NCBI RefSeq assembly: GCF_020715685.1
Contig: NZ_CP085840.1
Span: 4,542,891-4,606,890, forward strand
DNA from: Dermatobacter hominis
Lineage (GTDB): Bacteria > Actinomycetota > Acidimicrobiia > Acidimicrobiales > Microtrichaceae
Length of the DNA stretch: 64,000 bases
Direction of reading: 5' to 3'
A program made the position numbers and the translations under genes. How positions within the stretch are numbered: position 1 is the first letter of the stretch; every line of letters starts with the position of its first letter. This document shows positions 41,041-49,763 of the stretch, piece after piece. A model generated the notes under the pieces. The model was not told where the DNA came from and made no database searches. It worked only from the letters and a program-made list of their open reading frames with translations.

Positions 41041-41382
41041 TCAGCTGCGGAGGATCTTCACCATGGCCTTGCCCTTGGCGAGCTCGTCCACGAGCTTGTC
41101 GAGGTAGCGGATCTTCTGCATGAGCGGGTCCTCGACGTCCTCGACGCGGACACCGCACACCACGCCTTTGATGGCCGCGGCGTTCGGGTTCAGCTCCGCC
41201 TGGGCGAAGAAGTCCTCGAACGTCGTGTCGTCGTCGAGTCGCCGGTGGAGCTCGGCGTCGTCGTAGCCGGTGAGCCACTCGATCACCTGATCGAGCTCGG
41301 CCTGCGTCCGCCCCTTCCGCTCCACCTTGGTCACGTAGTGCGGGTAGACCGAGGCGACGCTCGTGGTGAAGATCCGGTGCAC
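41041..41382 (-). CDS. DUF2200 domain protein
   Basis: A 113-residue protein of the DUF2200 family. [41 protein letters not shown] is followed by [53 protein letters not shown]. The block after the YxxY start is the family's hallmark. The function is unknown; related proteins are small cytosolic helical proteins. The minus-strand neighbours are the transporter downstream and an SRPBCC gene upstream. Confidence 0.88.
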   Translation of the reverse strand: MHRIFTTSVASVYPHYVTKVERKGRTQAELDQVIEWLTGYDDAELHRRLDDDTTFEDFFAQAELNPNAAAIKGVVCGVRVEDVEDPLMQKIRYLDKLVDELAKGKAMVKILRS

Positions 41383-41443
41383 GTCGGCAGGGTAACGGCT
41401 CGCCGCAGCGCCCGGCAGGAGCGGAACCGGGTGACCCGGCCGG

Positions 41444-41902
41444 TCAGCCCTCGAGGGCGGCGGCGAGGCGTTCGAGCGTGCCGCTCATCGTGGCCCGGTT
41501 CCGGGCTGATCGGTCCACGATGCCCGACATGTTCTGGCTGAACTCCAGCGCCGACTCCGGTCGCAGGTCCTCGGTCCACTCGGTCACCCGGCAGCCGTCC
41601 TCGGTGGGCTCGATCCGGTAGCCCCACGTCGAGAAGTGGAAGTCGAACATCGAGCACTCGAACGCGAACGCTCGGCCGGGATCGGCCTCGATCACCTTGC
41701 CCTGGCTGGTCCACTCGTTGTCGCCGTTGCGGTTGTGGCCGTCGAAGGTCGCGCCGACCGCAGGGCCGGTGACCCCGTCGTGCCACTCGCACGAGTGGCA
41801 CTCCTCCGACCACTCGCCCATGCGGGTCACGTCGGAGATGGCGGCGTAGACCGCTTCCGGAGAGGCGTTGAAGTCCTTGGTGATCTCGATCCGTTCGGCC
41901 AT
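41444..41902 (-). CDS. SRPBCC-family (polyketide cyclase-like) protein
   Basis: A 152-residue protein. [37 protein letters not shown] (about residues 4-40) is the START/polyketide cyclase opening. [34 protein letters not shown] and [17 protein letters not shown] supply the central strands, and the C-terminal helix is long. Unlike the other SRPBCC genes in the window, it is not coupled to an arsR gene. Two Cys near residue 35-38 are unusual. Its ligand is unknown. Confidence 0.85.
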   Translation of the reverse strand: MAERIEITKDFNASPEAVYAAISDVTRMGEWSEECHSCEWHDGVTGPAVGATFDGHNRNGDNEWTSQGKVIEADPGRAFAFECSMFDFHFSTWGYRIEPTEDGCRVTEWTEDLRPESALEFSQNMSGIVDRSARNRATMSGTLERLAAALEG

Positions 41903-41960
41903 GGCGGCATTCCACCAGAACGGCGCCCGCTCGACCGCATGGACGCGCGTCGCCCCGCCG

Positions 41961-42623
41961 TCAGCGGGTCGCGAACGCAAGGAACAACGGGTAGTCGTGG
42001 TCGTTCTTGCGCAGGTCGTACGCGTGCTCGAACGTCACGTCGACGAACCCCGCGTCGCGGAGCTGGCGGTCGAGCTCGGCCCGGTCGAAGCCGTGGTGGC
42101 CGCCGAAGCCATCGCCGTGGAACGAGCCGTCCTCCTGCTCGAGGTCGCACACCGCCAGGTGCCCGCCCGGCGACGTCATCGCCGCCAGGCCCGCCAGCAC
42201 CCGCGGCAGATCGGTGACGTGGTGGAGGACCTGCACGGTGGCGACGAGGTCGAAGCGCTCACCGGGGACGCGATCGACGTCGAGGTCGGTCGTCCAGATC
42301 CGCGTCCCGGTCGGCAGCGTTCCCTCCGCGACCTTGGCCTCCATCGCGGCTCGCATGCCGGCCGAGGGGTCCGACACGGTGATCGGGCCCACGCGTGGTG
42401 CGAGGTGTTGGGCGACCAGACCCGTCCCTGCCCCGTACTCGAACAGCGTCGTCGCCGGACCGAGCTCGAGTCGCCGGTCGATGAGCTCGGCGACGATGCG
42501 GGCCCGCTCGACCTTCGCGGGGTCGTCGTCCCACGTCGTGGCCATCTCGTCGAAGTCGCCGTGGGCGTGGCCGCCGTGATCGTGCTCACCGTGGTCGTGC
42601 TCGCCGTGCCCGTGGTCGTTCAC
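41961..42623 (-). CDS. SAM-dependent methyltransferase with His-rich N-terminus
   Basis: A 220-residue class I methyltransferase from GTG 42623. Residues 2-21 form a His-rich tail (HGHGEHDHGEHDHGGHAHG) suited to metal binding. The catalytic domain follows. FDEMATTWDDDPAKVERA is the typical lead-in, motif I is LFEYGAGTGLVAQHLA, motif II region is ITVSDPSAGM, and the post-motif block VATVQVLHHVTDL precedes SPGGHLAVCDLEQED. The substrate is unknown. The SRPBCC gene lies 58 bp downstream on the same strand. Confidence 0.87.
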   Translation of the reverse strand: MNDHGHGEHDHGEHDHGGHAHGDFDEMATTWDDDPAKVERARIVAELIDRRLELGPATTLFEYGAGTGLVAQHLAPRVGPITVSDPSAGMRAAMEAKVAEGTLPTGTRIWTTDLDVDRVPGERFDLVATVQVLHHVTDLPRVLAGLAAMTSPGGHLAVCDLEQEDGSFHGDGFGGHHGFDRAELDRQLRDAGFVDVTFEHAYDLRKNDHDYPLFLAFATR

Positions 42624-42691
42624 GGCGCCTGACGGTACCGGCGCCCGCCGCGCCGGGTCGGGCGGCATCGCCTCCGCTCCGCGGCCCGGGG

Positions 42692-43459
42692 TCAGCCGGC
42701 GTCGACGCCTGTCAGCCCTTCGAGCGTGGCGAGCACAGCGTCCTGGAACGGTGGCTGCTCCGCAGCCGGAGCCGGCGACTGCCGTGCGCGGTGGTGCCAG
42801 TACCCGCCCGAGACAGCGGCCTCGGCGTCGTCGCTCACCGCGAGCCACGTCTGGGTGAGGTGGCCGAGCTCGAGGTCATCCGGCGCCGAGGGTCCGCCCA
42901 TGCGGGTCGGGACCCACCCCGGATCGACCACGTTGATCCGCTGATCGGGACGCCGGCGGGCGAGCGCCAGGGCGAACGTGGTCAGGAGCAGCTTGCTGTC
43001 GCAGTACGCCTGGACGCCGCTCCACGGACGGGCCGTCCAGTCCACGTCGTCGAGGGAGGTGTCCCCGCTGAGGTGCATCCCGCTGCTGAGGTAGACGAGC
43101 CGGGTCGGGTGTTCGATCCACGAGGTGAGCAGGAACGGCGCGAGGACGTTGACCGCGAACGTGCGGGCGTGGCCCTGCGGCGTGGCGATCCGCTCCGGGT
43201 CGATGTAGACGCCGGCGTTGTGGATGATCGCGTCGAGCGCGCCGATGGCGTTCGCCTGGTCGGCCACCTGACGGACCTCGTCGAGGTCGGCGAGATCGCC
43301 GATCACGACGCCGACGGCCCGGGCCGAGAGATCGGCGACGTCGCCGGCTCGGCTCGTGCTCCGGGCGTGCAGCACGACCTCGTGGCCCTCGTCGAGGAGC
43401 TGACGAGCCGCCGCTTCGCCGAGCCCGGTCGTCGACCCGGTGATCAGGACGCGAGCCAC
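42692..43459 (-). CDS. SDR-family NAD(P)-dependent oxidoreductase
   Basis: A 255-residue short-chain dehydrogenase. The cofactor loop is ITGSTTGLGEAAA (residues 6-18). NAG is in IIHNAGVY. The active-site Ser lies in LVYLSSGMHL, and the catalytic Tyr-Lys is YCDSK. The C-terminal PGWVPTRMGG block closes the cofactor site. R33 in HARS suggests NADP preference. The substrate is unknown; it resembles the retinol dehydrogenase/WW-domain oxidoreductase-like group. Confidence 0.88.
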   Translation of the reverse strand: MARVLITGSTTGLGEAAARQLLDEGHEVVLHARSTSRAGDVADLSARAVGVVIGDLADLDEVRQVADQANAIGALDAIIHNAGVYIDPERIATPQGHARTFAVNVLAPFLLTSWIEHPTRLVYLSSGMHLSGDTSLDDVDWTARPWSGVQAYCDSKLLLTTFALALARRRPDQRINVVDPGWVPTRMGGPSAPDDLELGHLTQTWLAVSDDAEAAVSGGYWHHRARQSPAPAAEQPPFQDAVLATLEGLTGVDAG

Positions 43460-43667
43460 GCTCGCCCCGGTGCGCCAGTGCCGGCCACCACCGCTCGTCG
43501 ATCCGTCACCAGGCCGCTCCTCCGTGCTGCTGCGTCCGTCCTACCCGTCGGCGACGGACCGGCGCAGCCGCCGCCCGCTCTCACGGTCGTGGATCGGTCG
43601 TTCGACGTGTGGCGCTCCGGTCAGGGCGATCCGACGATCGTCGAACCGTCAGCGGTCGATGGGTGGG

Positions 43668-44462
43668 TCAGTGGACGACCGATCGGCGGTCGTACTGGGT
43701 CCTCGCCAGCAGGTAGCCGCCGACTGCGATCGCGGCGCACCAGGCCACGGTCTGGACCCCGCTCGACCCGATCGGCGTGCCCATCAGCAGCCCGCGGACG
43801 GTCTCGACGAACGGCGTGAACGGCTGGTGCTCGGCCACCCAGCGGGCTCCCGACGGCATCGAGTCGGTGGGGACGAAGCCGCTGCCGAGGAACGGCAGCA
43901 GCAGGAGGAACATCGGCAGGTTGCTGGCTGACTCCACCGACTTCGCCACGACGCCGAGCGCGACCGCCAGCCACGTGAGGGCGAAGGCGATGAGGGCCAG
44001 GACGCCGAACGCTGCGAGCCACTCGAGCGCCCCGGCGGTCGGACGGAGGCCGATCGCCAGGGCGACCAGGACCACGACGACCAGGCCGAGGATCGTCTGG
44101 AGCATGGCGCCGCCGACGTGGCCGGTGAGCACCGCGGCGCGAGAGATCGCCATGCTGCGGAACCGGGCGACGATGCCCTCGGTCATGTCGCTCGCGACGG
44201 AGATCGAGGTGCCCTGGGCGATGGCCGCCACCGCGAGCAGCAGCACGCCGGGCGCGACGTAGGCGAGGTACTCCTGCCGTCCGCCGCCCGCGTCGGTGAG
44301 ACCGGCCCCGAGCGTGCCGCCGAGGACGTAGACGAAGAGCAGCAGGAAGACGATGGGCGTGGCGACGAGCATCACGGTGACCGAGAGGTATCGGAGCTGG
44401 TGCCGCAGGTTGCGGCGGACCATGGTCGCGGCGTCGCGGGCCGTCCGGGTCGTGGTCGTCAT
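43668..44462 (-). CDS. ABC-2 type transporter permease
   Basis: A 264-residue integral membrane protein. It has six hydrophobic segments, including VMLVATPIVFLLLFVYVLGG, YVAPGVLLLAVAAIAQGT, LGLVVVVLVALAIGL, LAAFGVLALIAFALTWLAVALG, and NLPMFLLLLPFLGSGFVPT, ending in TVAWCAAIAVGGYLLA. The segment RFRSMAISRAAVLTGHV is the DrrB-like coupling loop. It belongs to the daunorubicin-resistance-like ABC-2 group of exporters. ATG 44462 overlaps the ATPase gene by 4 bp. The exported compound is unknown. Confidence 0.9.
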   Translation of the reverse strand: MTTTTRTARDAATMVRRNLRHQLRYLSVTVMLVATPIVFLLLFVYVLGGTLGAGLTDAGGGRQEYLAYVAPGVLLLAVAAIAQGTSISVASDMTEGIVARFRSMAISRAAVLTGHVGGAMLQTILGLVVVVLVALAIGLRPTAGALEWLAAFGVLALIAFALTWLAVALGVVAKSVESASNLPMFLLLLPFLGSGFVPTDSMPSGARWVAEHQPFTPFVETVRGLLMGTPIGSSGVQTVAWCAAIAVGGYLLARTQYDRRSVVH

Positions 44463-45451
44463 GGGGTCGTGACCTCCTGGTCGTCGGCCGCGCGGGCGTC
44501 GTCGGCCGACCGGCCGTGGCCGGTCAGCGCGAAGAACACGTCGTCGAGGTCGGGGGTGTGGATCGACAGCTCGGCGGGTTCCACCGCCGCTCGGTCGAGC
44601 TCGTCGAGCAGCGCGCGCAGGGCGGCGACCCCGCCGTCGCTCGGCAGCTCGAGCGTCATGGCGTCGGCATCGGCGGTGGCGCCGGGGAGGGCGCGCCCCG
44701 CCTCTCGGAACCCGTCGGCGTCGGCGAACCGCAGCCGGACGTGGCCACCTGGCACGAGGCGCTTCAGCTCGCTCGGGGTGCCCTGGGCGATCAAGCGGCC
44801 CCGGTCGAGGATGGCCACGTGGTCGGCGAGCTGGTCGGCCTCCTCGAGGTACTGCGTGGTGAGGAAGATCGTGACGCCGTCGGCGACGAGCCCCCGGACG
44901 ATGTCCCACATGGTCCGGCGGCTGCGGGGGTCGAGTCCGGTGGTCGGCTCGTCGAGGAAGATGATGCGGGGCCGGCCGACGAGCGTCATCGCGAGGTCGA
45001 GTCGCCGGCGCATCCCTCCGGAGTACGCCGAGGCGAGCGTCCCGGCCGCGTCCTCGAGGTCGAACCGGGCGAGCAGCTCGGCGACCCGGGCGTCGCGCTC
45101 CGGGCGCGGCAGGTGGTGGAGGTCCGCCATCAGCCGCAGGTTCTCGGCGCCGGTGAGCAACCCGTCGACCGCGGCGAACTGGCCCGTCAGACCGATCGCC
45201 GCCCGCACCTCGTCGGCGTCGCGTCCGACGTCGGCTCCGCCGACCGTCGCGTCGCCGGCGTCGGCTCGGAGGAGGGTGCTGAGGATGTGCACGACCGTCG
45301 TCTTGCCGGCGCCGTTCGGGCCGAGCAGGGCGAAGACCGAGCCGGGTGCCACGTCGAGGTCGATGCCGTCGAGGACGACGTGGTCGCCGAAGGACTTGCG
45401 CAGCCCTCGTGTGCGGATGGCCGGGTGTCGGGGCGCGTCAGGTGAAGGCAC
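44459..45451 (-). CDS. ABC-2 type transporter ATPase (DrrA-like)
   Basis: A 330-residue ABC ATPase. Walker A is LLGPNGAGKTT (about residues 43-53), the Q-loop is in GLTGQFAAVD, the signature is YSGGMRRRLDLA, and Walker B is IIFLDEPTTGLD. The ATPase-terminal region contains an additional 90-residue domain ending in TPDLDDVFFALTGHG, typical of the DrrA family that drives antibiotic or glycolipid export. It couples with the downstream permease by a 4-bp overlap. It lies 47 bp downstream of the DUF4097 gene. Confidence 0.92.
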   Translation of the reverse strand: MPSPDAPRHPAIRTRGLRKSFGDHVVLDGIDLDVAPGSVFALLGPNGAGKTTVVHILSTLLRADAGDATVGGADVGRDADEVRAAIGLTGQFAAVDGLLTGAENLRLMADLHHLPRPERDARVAELLARFDLEDAAGTLASAYSGGMRRRLDLAMTLVGRPRIIFLDEPTTGLDPRSRRTMWDIVRGLVADGVTIFLTTQYLEEADQLADHVAILDRGRLIAQGTPSELKRLVPGGHVRLRFADADGFREAGRALPGATADADAMTLELPSDGGVAALRALLDELDRAAVEPAELSIHTPDLDDVFFALTGHGRSADDARAADDQEVTTP

Positions 45452-45498
45452 GGTCTGCTCCGTTCGTCGAGAGGGGTCGGGGAGGGGAGGGGTCGGTG

Positions 45499-46371
45499 TC
45501 AGCCGCTCGTGGCGGCGTCGCTGCCGGCGGCCCGGCGGATGGTGATGTCGCCCGTCGCCGTGGTGGCCCGGACCTCCACCGTCCCGTCGGTCGCGGCCGG
45601 TCCGTCGGCAGCGTCGAGGTCGTTGCGGACGGTCCCGAACCGGGTGTTGACGTCGAGCCAGGCCGCGACGCCGCGTCGCACGCCGACCTCGATGTCGCCC
45701 GCCGCGGTCTCCATCACGACGGAGCCGTTGCGGACGTCGTGCAGCCGGATGTCGCCGTTCGCCGTCTTGGCGACGGCGGACCGGCCGGCCCGCTCGACGA
45801 GGATGTCACCGTTCGCGGATCGGACCCGGAGGTCGCCGTCGATGCGGCCGAGCTCGGTCGGGCCGTTGGAGTTCTTGACGACGAGGGCGCCCGAGACGAG
45901 CCCGACCCGGACGTCGCCCGACGAGGTCGACACCTCTGCGTCGCCGTCCACGTGGTCGACGGTGATGTCGCCGAACGCGGTCGTCGCCTTCAGGTCGGCC
46001 GTGCGGTCCAGGCGCAGGTCGCCCATCGCGGACTTCACGCGGCACGGGCCGAGCTCGCCCTCGGTCCGGATGTCACCGAGACCGGTCGATGCGACGAGCT
46101 GCGATCCCGTCGGGACCGAGATCGTCACCTCGACGATCTCCGAGCCGCCGAAGGGCGTGAACCGCTTCCAGTGCTTCGGCGTGCGGACGAGGAGCTCGTC
46201 GCCGGTCAGCTCGACCGTCGTGTCGCGCGCCGCCTTGGCGTCGGACGAGCTCGAGGGGTCGCGGGGGACGACCGAGACGACGGTGTCGGTCCGGTCGCTG
46301 GCGTCGACGCGGACGTCGCCGACGACGTCGACGTGCACGGTGATCGGCCGAGGGGTCTCGAACGTGGGCAT
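45499..46371 (-). CDS. DUF4097-family beta-helix protein
   Basis: A 290-residue protein built of repeated short strands in the pattern GDIxV/GDLxL: TGLGDIRTEG, SAMGDLRLDR, TAFGDITVDH, SSGDVRVGLV, SANGDILVER, TANGDIRLHD, TAAGDIEVGV and TATGDITIRR. These are blades of a right-handed beta-helix, as in DUF4097 proteins. No signal peptide is seen. The genomic setting, between a ribbon-helix-helix gene and an ABC-2 exporter, recurs in actinobacteria, but the role is unknown. Confidence 0.85.
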   Translation of the reverse strand: MPTFETPRPITVHVDVVGDVRVDASDRTDTVVSVVPRDPSSSSDAKAARDTTVELTGDELLVRTPKHWKRFTPFGGSEIVEVTISVPTGSQLVASTGLGDIRTEGELGPCRVKSAMGDLRLDRTADLKATTAFGDITVDHVDGDAEVSTSSGDVRVGLVSGALVVKNSNGPTELGRIDGDLRVRSANGDILVERAGRSAVAKTANGDIRLHDVRNGSVVMETAAGDIEVGVRRGVAAWLDVNTRFGTVRNDLDAADGPAATDGTVEVRATTATGDITIRRAAGSDAATSG

Positions 46372-46473
46372 GAGGATCTCCTTCCGACGTCGCAGGCGAC
46401 GTCAGTCGAACGGGTGCGTGGGGACTGCGAGTGAGGAGCCGAGCCACTCGGCTCGGCATCGGCCGGGCGGCGC

Positions 46474-46998
46474 CTAGCGGGCCCACCCGGTGACGCGCTG
46501 GCCGTAGCCGCGACGTGAGGTGCTCGGCGGGCGGCCTGAGCCGTCGAGCGCCGTGGTGACGGTGCGCACGAGCCACGAGTTGACCGACACGCCCTCGGCG
46601 CCGGCGGCCTGCTCGATGCGCTGCTTGAGCTGCTCGGGGAGGCGGAGCGTGACGCGAGCCGTGCCGCCGTCGTCCTCGGCTGCCGGCTCGGGCGGCGCCG
46701 CCACCGGCGGTGACGTCACCGTGACGTCGTCGACGCCGCCAGCGGCGAGGTCGGTCGGCGGAGCGGTCACGACGAACTCGGGGTCCCGACCCCGGAGGCG
46801 CACCTCGACCGAACCTGGTGCCAGCTCCCTCGTGATCTCGTCGCAGGCATCCGCCAGCGCGTCGAGCAGCATCAGGCGAGCCGAAGGGTCCAACGAACCG
46901 ACCAGCAGGGCCGCCAGGTCGCGGGCCTGGTCGCCGGCGGGGTCGGCGACGGCGAGGAGCTGGTGCTGGAGCATGTCGACGTGACGGCTGAGGTCCAT
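46474..46998 (-). CDS. Ribbon-helix-helix regulator (Arc/HicB-like)
   Basis: A 174-residue protein. The first 80 residues are helical with LDALADACDEITRELAPGSVEVRL. An Ala/Pro-rich linker follows. The C-terminal 45 residues form a ribbon-helix-helix domain: TARVTLRLPEQLKQRIEQ is the strand and helix 1, and SVNSWLVRTVTTAL is helix 2. A basic tail follows. It probably binds DNA as a dimer and represses its own cluster (DUF4097 and the ABC exporter). Three tandem palindromes overlap its start codon, the arrangement expected for cooperative RHH binding. Confidence 0.83.
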   Translation of the reverse strand: MDLSRHVDMLQHQLLAVADPAGDQARDLAALLVGSLDPSARLMLLDALADACDEITRELAPGSVEVRLRGRDPEFVVTAPPTDLAAGGVDDVTVTSPPVAAPPEPAAEDDGGTARVTLRLPEQLKQRIEQAAGAEGVSVNSWLVRTVTTALDGSGRPPSTSRRGYGQRVTGWAR

Positions 46999-47029
46999 GA
47001 CGTCATGGTGACGTCAACATGACGTCATG
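46996..47029 (-). promoter_or_regulatory. Triple TGACGTCA operator at RHH gene start
   Basis: TGACGTCA occurs at 46998-47005, 47009-47016 and 47020-47027, exactly 11 bp apart. The outer copies are extended to CATGACGTCATG. The ATG of the RHH gene (46996-46998) is part of the first copy. Confidence 0.8.
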
Positions 47030-47054
47030 TCAAGGGCGAATGTCGTGCCGCCGG

Positions 47055-47777
47055 TCAGCGGGCGGCGAGGACGGCACGGCGCTGCTCGTCGGAGAGCGGC
47101 TTGACCGCCTCGCGGACGGTCACCCCCGACGCCTGTCCGGCTCGGGGGAGCAGCCACTCGAACACCATGTCGGGCCGGCGCTTGGCGGTGTCGCGCAGCA
47201 CCCAGCCGATCGCCTTGCGGATGAAGGGCTCCGTCTCGTCGAGCATCGCGTCGGCGTACCTGCCGAACCGCTCGAAGTCGCCCCCGCCCCGGCGCAGCGG
47301 CACGAGCGGCGTGAGCAGGGCGGCGCGCCGGATCCATGGGTCGTCGTCGGACGCCCACCGGTCGAGCACGGGACCGAAGGCATCGTCACGCTCGGCGATC
47401 GAGCCGGCCACCGACGCCGAGAGCCCGTCCACGAGCGCCCACGTCCGCGACTCGCGCAGGAGCCGCTCGAGGAGGTCGGCGTCCTCGCTGCTGAGCAGGT
47501 CGGTCGACGCGCTGAGCACCTCGACCGCCGCCATGCGCCGCTCGTGGACCGGGTCTCGCCACAGCAGCTCGGCCAACTCGACGATCTGGTCGTGGTCGAG
47601 CGCGGGCCCCCGGCGCAGCGCCGACGTCGCGGCCGACCGGACGGCGGGCACCGAGGTCCCGTAGTGGAGCAGCTCGCTCTTGAGGTAGGCGGCCTCCTTC
47701 GCGGCGCGCTCCGGGGTCCCCGCTGCGACCAGGTCGGCATCGATCCCGTCGGCAATAGCTCGGACGTCCACCTCCAC
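47055..47777 (-). CDS. DNA alkylation repair protein (AlkD-like HEAT repeat)
   Basis: A 240-residue all-helical protein with the ALK repeat pattern. AAKEAAYLKSELLHYGTSVPAVRS opens the fold. HDQIVELAELLWRDPVHERRMAAVEVL (about residues 62-88) and DDPWIRRAALLTPLVPL are the HEAT-like repeats. FIRKAIGWVLRDTAKRRPDMVFEWL near the C-terminus contains the Trp/Arg pocket typical of AlkD. Such proteins remove alkylated bases such as 7-methylguanine and 3-methyladenine. It stands alone; the next plus-strand gene is divergent. Confidence 0.9.
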   Translation of the reverse strand: MEVDVRAIADGIDADLVAAGTPERAAKEAAYLKSELLHYGTSVPAVRSAATSALRRGPALDHDQIVELAELLWRDPVHERRMAAVEVLSASTDLLSSEDADLLERLLRESRTWALVDGLSASVAGSIAERDDAFGPVLDRWASDDDPWIRRAALLTPLVPLRRGGGDFERFGRYADAMLDETEPFIRKAIGWVLRDTAKRRPDMVFEWLLPRAGQASGVTVREAVKPLSDEQRRAVLAAR

Positions 47778-47894
47778 CGGTCGGACCCTACGACCCGTCG
47801 CCGCGCCGCCGAGGACCTTCGACCCTGTCGGTGGGAGGCGGCCCGACCGACGATGACCTCGGAGGTCCGCCGGACCTCGGAGGAGGTGAGCCCC

Positions 47895-48602
47895 ATGCGA
47901 CGGATGGTGCTCCTAGCAGCGACCGTCGGTGCCGTCGGGGCGTTGGCTGCCTACGAGCGGCTGGTCCGCCCGTGGCAGGAGGGCTGGGGGGCGACCGACC
48001 AGGAGCGATCACTGCCGCTCCCGGGCGACGACCTGGTCGAGGATCCTGCCGACCAGGTCACCAGGGCGATCACGATCGACGCGGATCCGGAGCAGGTCTG
48101 GCCCTGGCTCGTCCAGCTCGGCGCGGACCGCGGCGGCTTCTACAGCTACGACTGGCTCGAGAACCTGTTCGGACTGCACGTCCACACCGCCGACGTGGTC
48201 GTCGAGGAGTGGCAGGACCTCGCCGTCGGCGACCTGGTCGCCGCCGTCCGATCGCGCGCCGGCGGCTGGTTCGTCGCGGAGATCCGACCCGCCGAGGCGC
48301 TCGTGCTGCAGGTCGCGGACGTCGCCGCCGGCCGGCCGGTGCGGCGCGACGACCCCGCCGGTTGGGAGTTCACCTGGACGTTCGTGCTGCGGCCGCTGCC
48401 CGACGGTCGGACGAGGCTCCTGGTACGGGAGCGGGTCGCGTTCGGCAGGTCGGCCATGCGCCTGGCCATGGCGCCCGTCGGGCTCGTGAGCTTCATGATG
48501 ACGCGCAGGATGCTCATCGGCGTCCGGGAGCGCGCCGAGCGGCTCCGGTCCGAGGCGGAGGTCGCACCTCCGGCACGTCGGTTGGTGCGGGCGGACCCCT
48601 GA
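47895..48602 (+). CDS. Membrane-anchored SRPBCC-family protein
   Basis: A 235-residue protein with one N-terminal membrane segment, MVLLAATVGAVGALAAYERLV. The SRPBCC-like domain has AITIDADPEQVWPWLVQLGADRGGFYSYDWLENLFGLHVHTADVV (about residues 59-103), then a central WQDLAVGDLV, a strand pair SWEFTWTFVLRPLPDGRTRLLVRERV-like, and a C-terminal hydrophobic helix LAMAPVGLVSFMMTRRMLIG. The GGFYSYDWLEN block is widespread in actinobacteria and is of unknown function. GGAGGTGAGCCCC supports ATG 47895. Confidence 0.85.
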   Translation: MRRMVLLAATVGAVGALAAYERLVRPWQEGWGATDQERSLPLPGDDLVEDPADQVTRAITIDADPEQVWPWLVQLGADRGGFYSYDWLENLFGLHVHTADVVVEEWQDLAVGDLVAAVRSRAGGWFVAEIRPAEALVLQVADVAAGRPVRRDDPAGWEFTWTFVLRPLPDGRTRLLVRERVAFGRSAMRLAMAPVGLVSFMMTRRMLIGVRERAERLRSEAEVAPPARRLVRADP

Positions 48603-48635
48603 ACCGTCGCCGCCGGTGCGAGCGCTGCGACGGGC

Positions 48636-49232
48636 TCACAGGCCGAACGCGCCGCCGTCGACCAGGATCGCCACGCCGATCGAGACGAGCACGACCGGAA
48701 GCAGGACGTGGCCCCAACGTGAGAGCGCTCGTGCGATCGAAGGGCGAGCGGCGAGCCACCTCCCGGCGACCAGCCACGCCGCGACCAGCACGAGGAACAC
48801 AGCGACGTAGACGCCCATTCCCCCGACGCCGGCAGCGGTGAAGACGGGGACGTAGATGCCGATGTTGTCGCCGCCGTTGGCGAAGGTGATCCCGGCGATC
48901 GCTCCGGCCCCGAGCGCGGGCGGCGCGGCGACGTCGTCGGCGTCACCACGTGCGCTCCACGTCTGGACCGCGGCGCGGATGCCGAGCGCGATCGGGACCA
49001 ACCCCAGGTAGGCGATCGCGTCGTCGGGCAGGAACTGGAGCCCGAACGCCCCGACGACCGACACGGCGATGATCGCGGCGAAGCCGGCGTACTGGCCGAT
49101 CACGATGTGGCGCTCGAGCGCAGGGTCGCCCGCCGCCCGCCCGAAGAAGAGCGCGAGGAGCACGATGTCGTCGATGTTCGTCACCGCGAACATGGCGATC
49201 GCTTGGCCGAGCATCGGCAGCACGCCCAGCAC
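48636..49232 (-). CDS. CadD-family cadmium resistance transporter-like protein
   Basis: A 198-residue membrane protein with about six helices. It has two internally related acidic motifs, VTNIDDIVLLALFFGRA (about residues 17-33) and FANGGDNIGIYVPVF, which are characteristic of the CadD/LysE-like cation exporters. They are likely to bind the transported cation within the membrane. Other helices include YAGFAAIIAVSVVGAFGL and VYVAVFLVLVAAWLVAG. The exact metal is not given by sequence. It is convergent with the SRPBCC gene. Confidence 0.85.
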   Translation of the reverse strand: MLGVLPMLGQAIAMFAVTNIDDIVLLALFFGRAAGDPALERHIVIGQYAGFAAIIAVSVVGAFGLQFLPDDAIAYLGLVPIALGIRAAVQTWSARGDADDVAAPPALGAGAIAGITFANGGDNIGIYVPVFTAAGVGGMGVYVAVFLVLVAAWLVAGRWLAARPSIARALSRWGHVLLPVVLVSIGVAILVDGGAFGL

Positions 49233-49313
49233 TCCTTGGTCGAGGAGCCAGCATTCTGGTCGGTCGGCGCGCCGCCGGTGCCGACGTGCTCATCGGGATC
49301 GAAGTGGCCGGGA

Positions 49314-49607
49314 TCACTCGCTCTGGCCCGGGTCGTCGGTCGTCATCCACCCGTGCGCCCGAAGGGCTGTCCGCCAGCGGCGGTTGCGCCAGGGGGCGAA
49401 CTGCACGAGACCCAGATCGGGGACGCTCGCGGACAGCTCCGAACCGGACAGCTGCAGTCCGTCCATGTCCCGCGGGAGGTGGATGCGCTGCATCGGCGAG
49501 TCGAGCACGATCTCGGACCGGCTGACGATCGCCTCCGACCAGGCAACCCCGCGACCCACCCCCGCACGGACGATGCCCCGCACCTTCGTGGTGTCCTCGT
49601 GGTCCAT
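49314..49607 (-). CDS. Small protein, paralogue of a cassette gene
   Basis: A 97-residue protein from ATG 49607. Residues 29-90 align without gaps to the cassette protein at 16372-16638. Shared positions include the EIV-D-P core, HLP, the A-x-P-x-x-G turn, WR-x-x-x-WR and a terminal GW. No named family is recognised. The pattern is a beta-rich domain ending in a Trp/Arg helix. It stands between a CadD-like transporter and a TetR gene, far from the cassette array. The comparison supports that both genes are real. Confidence 0.75.
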   Translation of the reverse strand: MDHEDTTKVRGIVRAGVGRGVAWSEAIVSRSEIVLDSPMQRIHLPRDMDGLQLSGSELSASVPDLGLVQFAPWRNRRWRTALRAHGWMTTDDPGQSE

Positions 49608-49763
49608 CGGAGCGAGTGTGCCCGACCGGAGCGCTCGACCCGAGCCGGTCAGGAACGCGCGGCGATCACGCACTTGACCGCTGCGGCGCCGTGTCGGTTG
49701 GACACGCCGGCGATCCGCGGCGGACGGTGTCGTCGCTCCGGGGTTCGGCGACGACGTCCGTCC

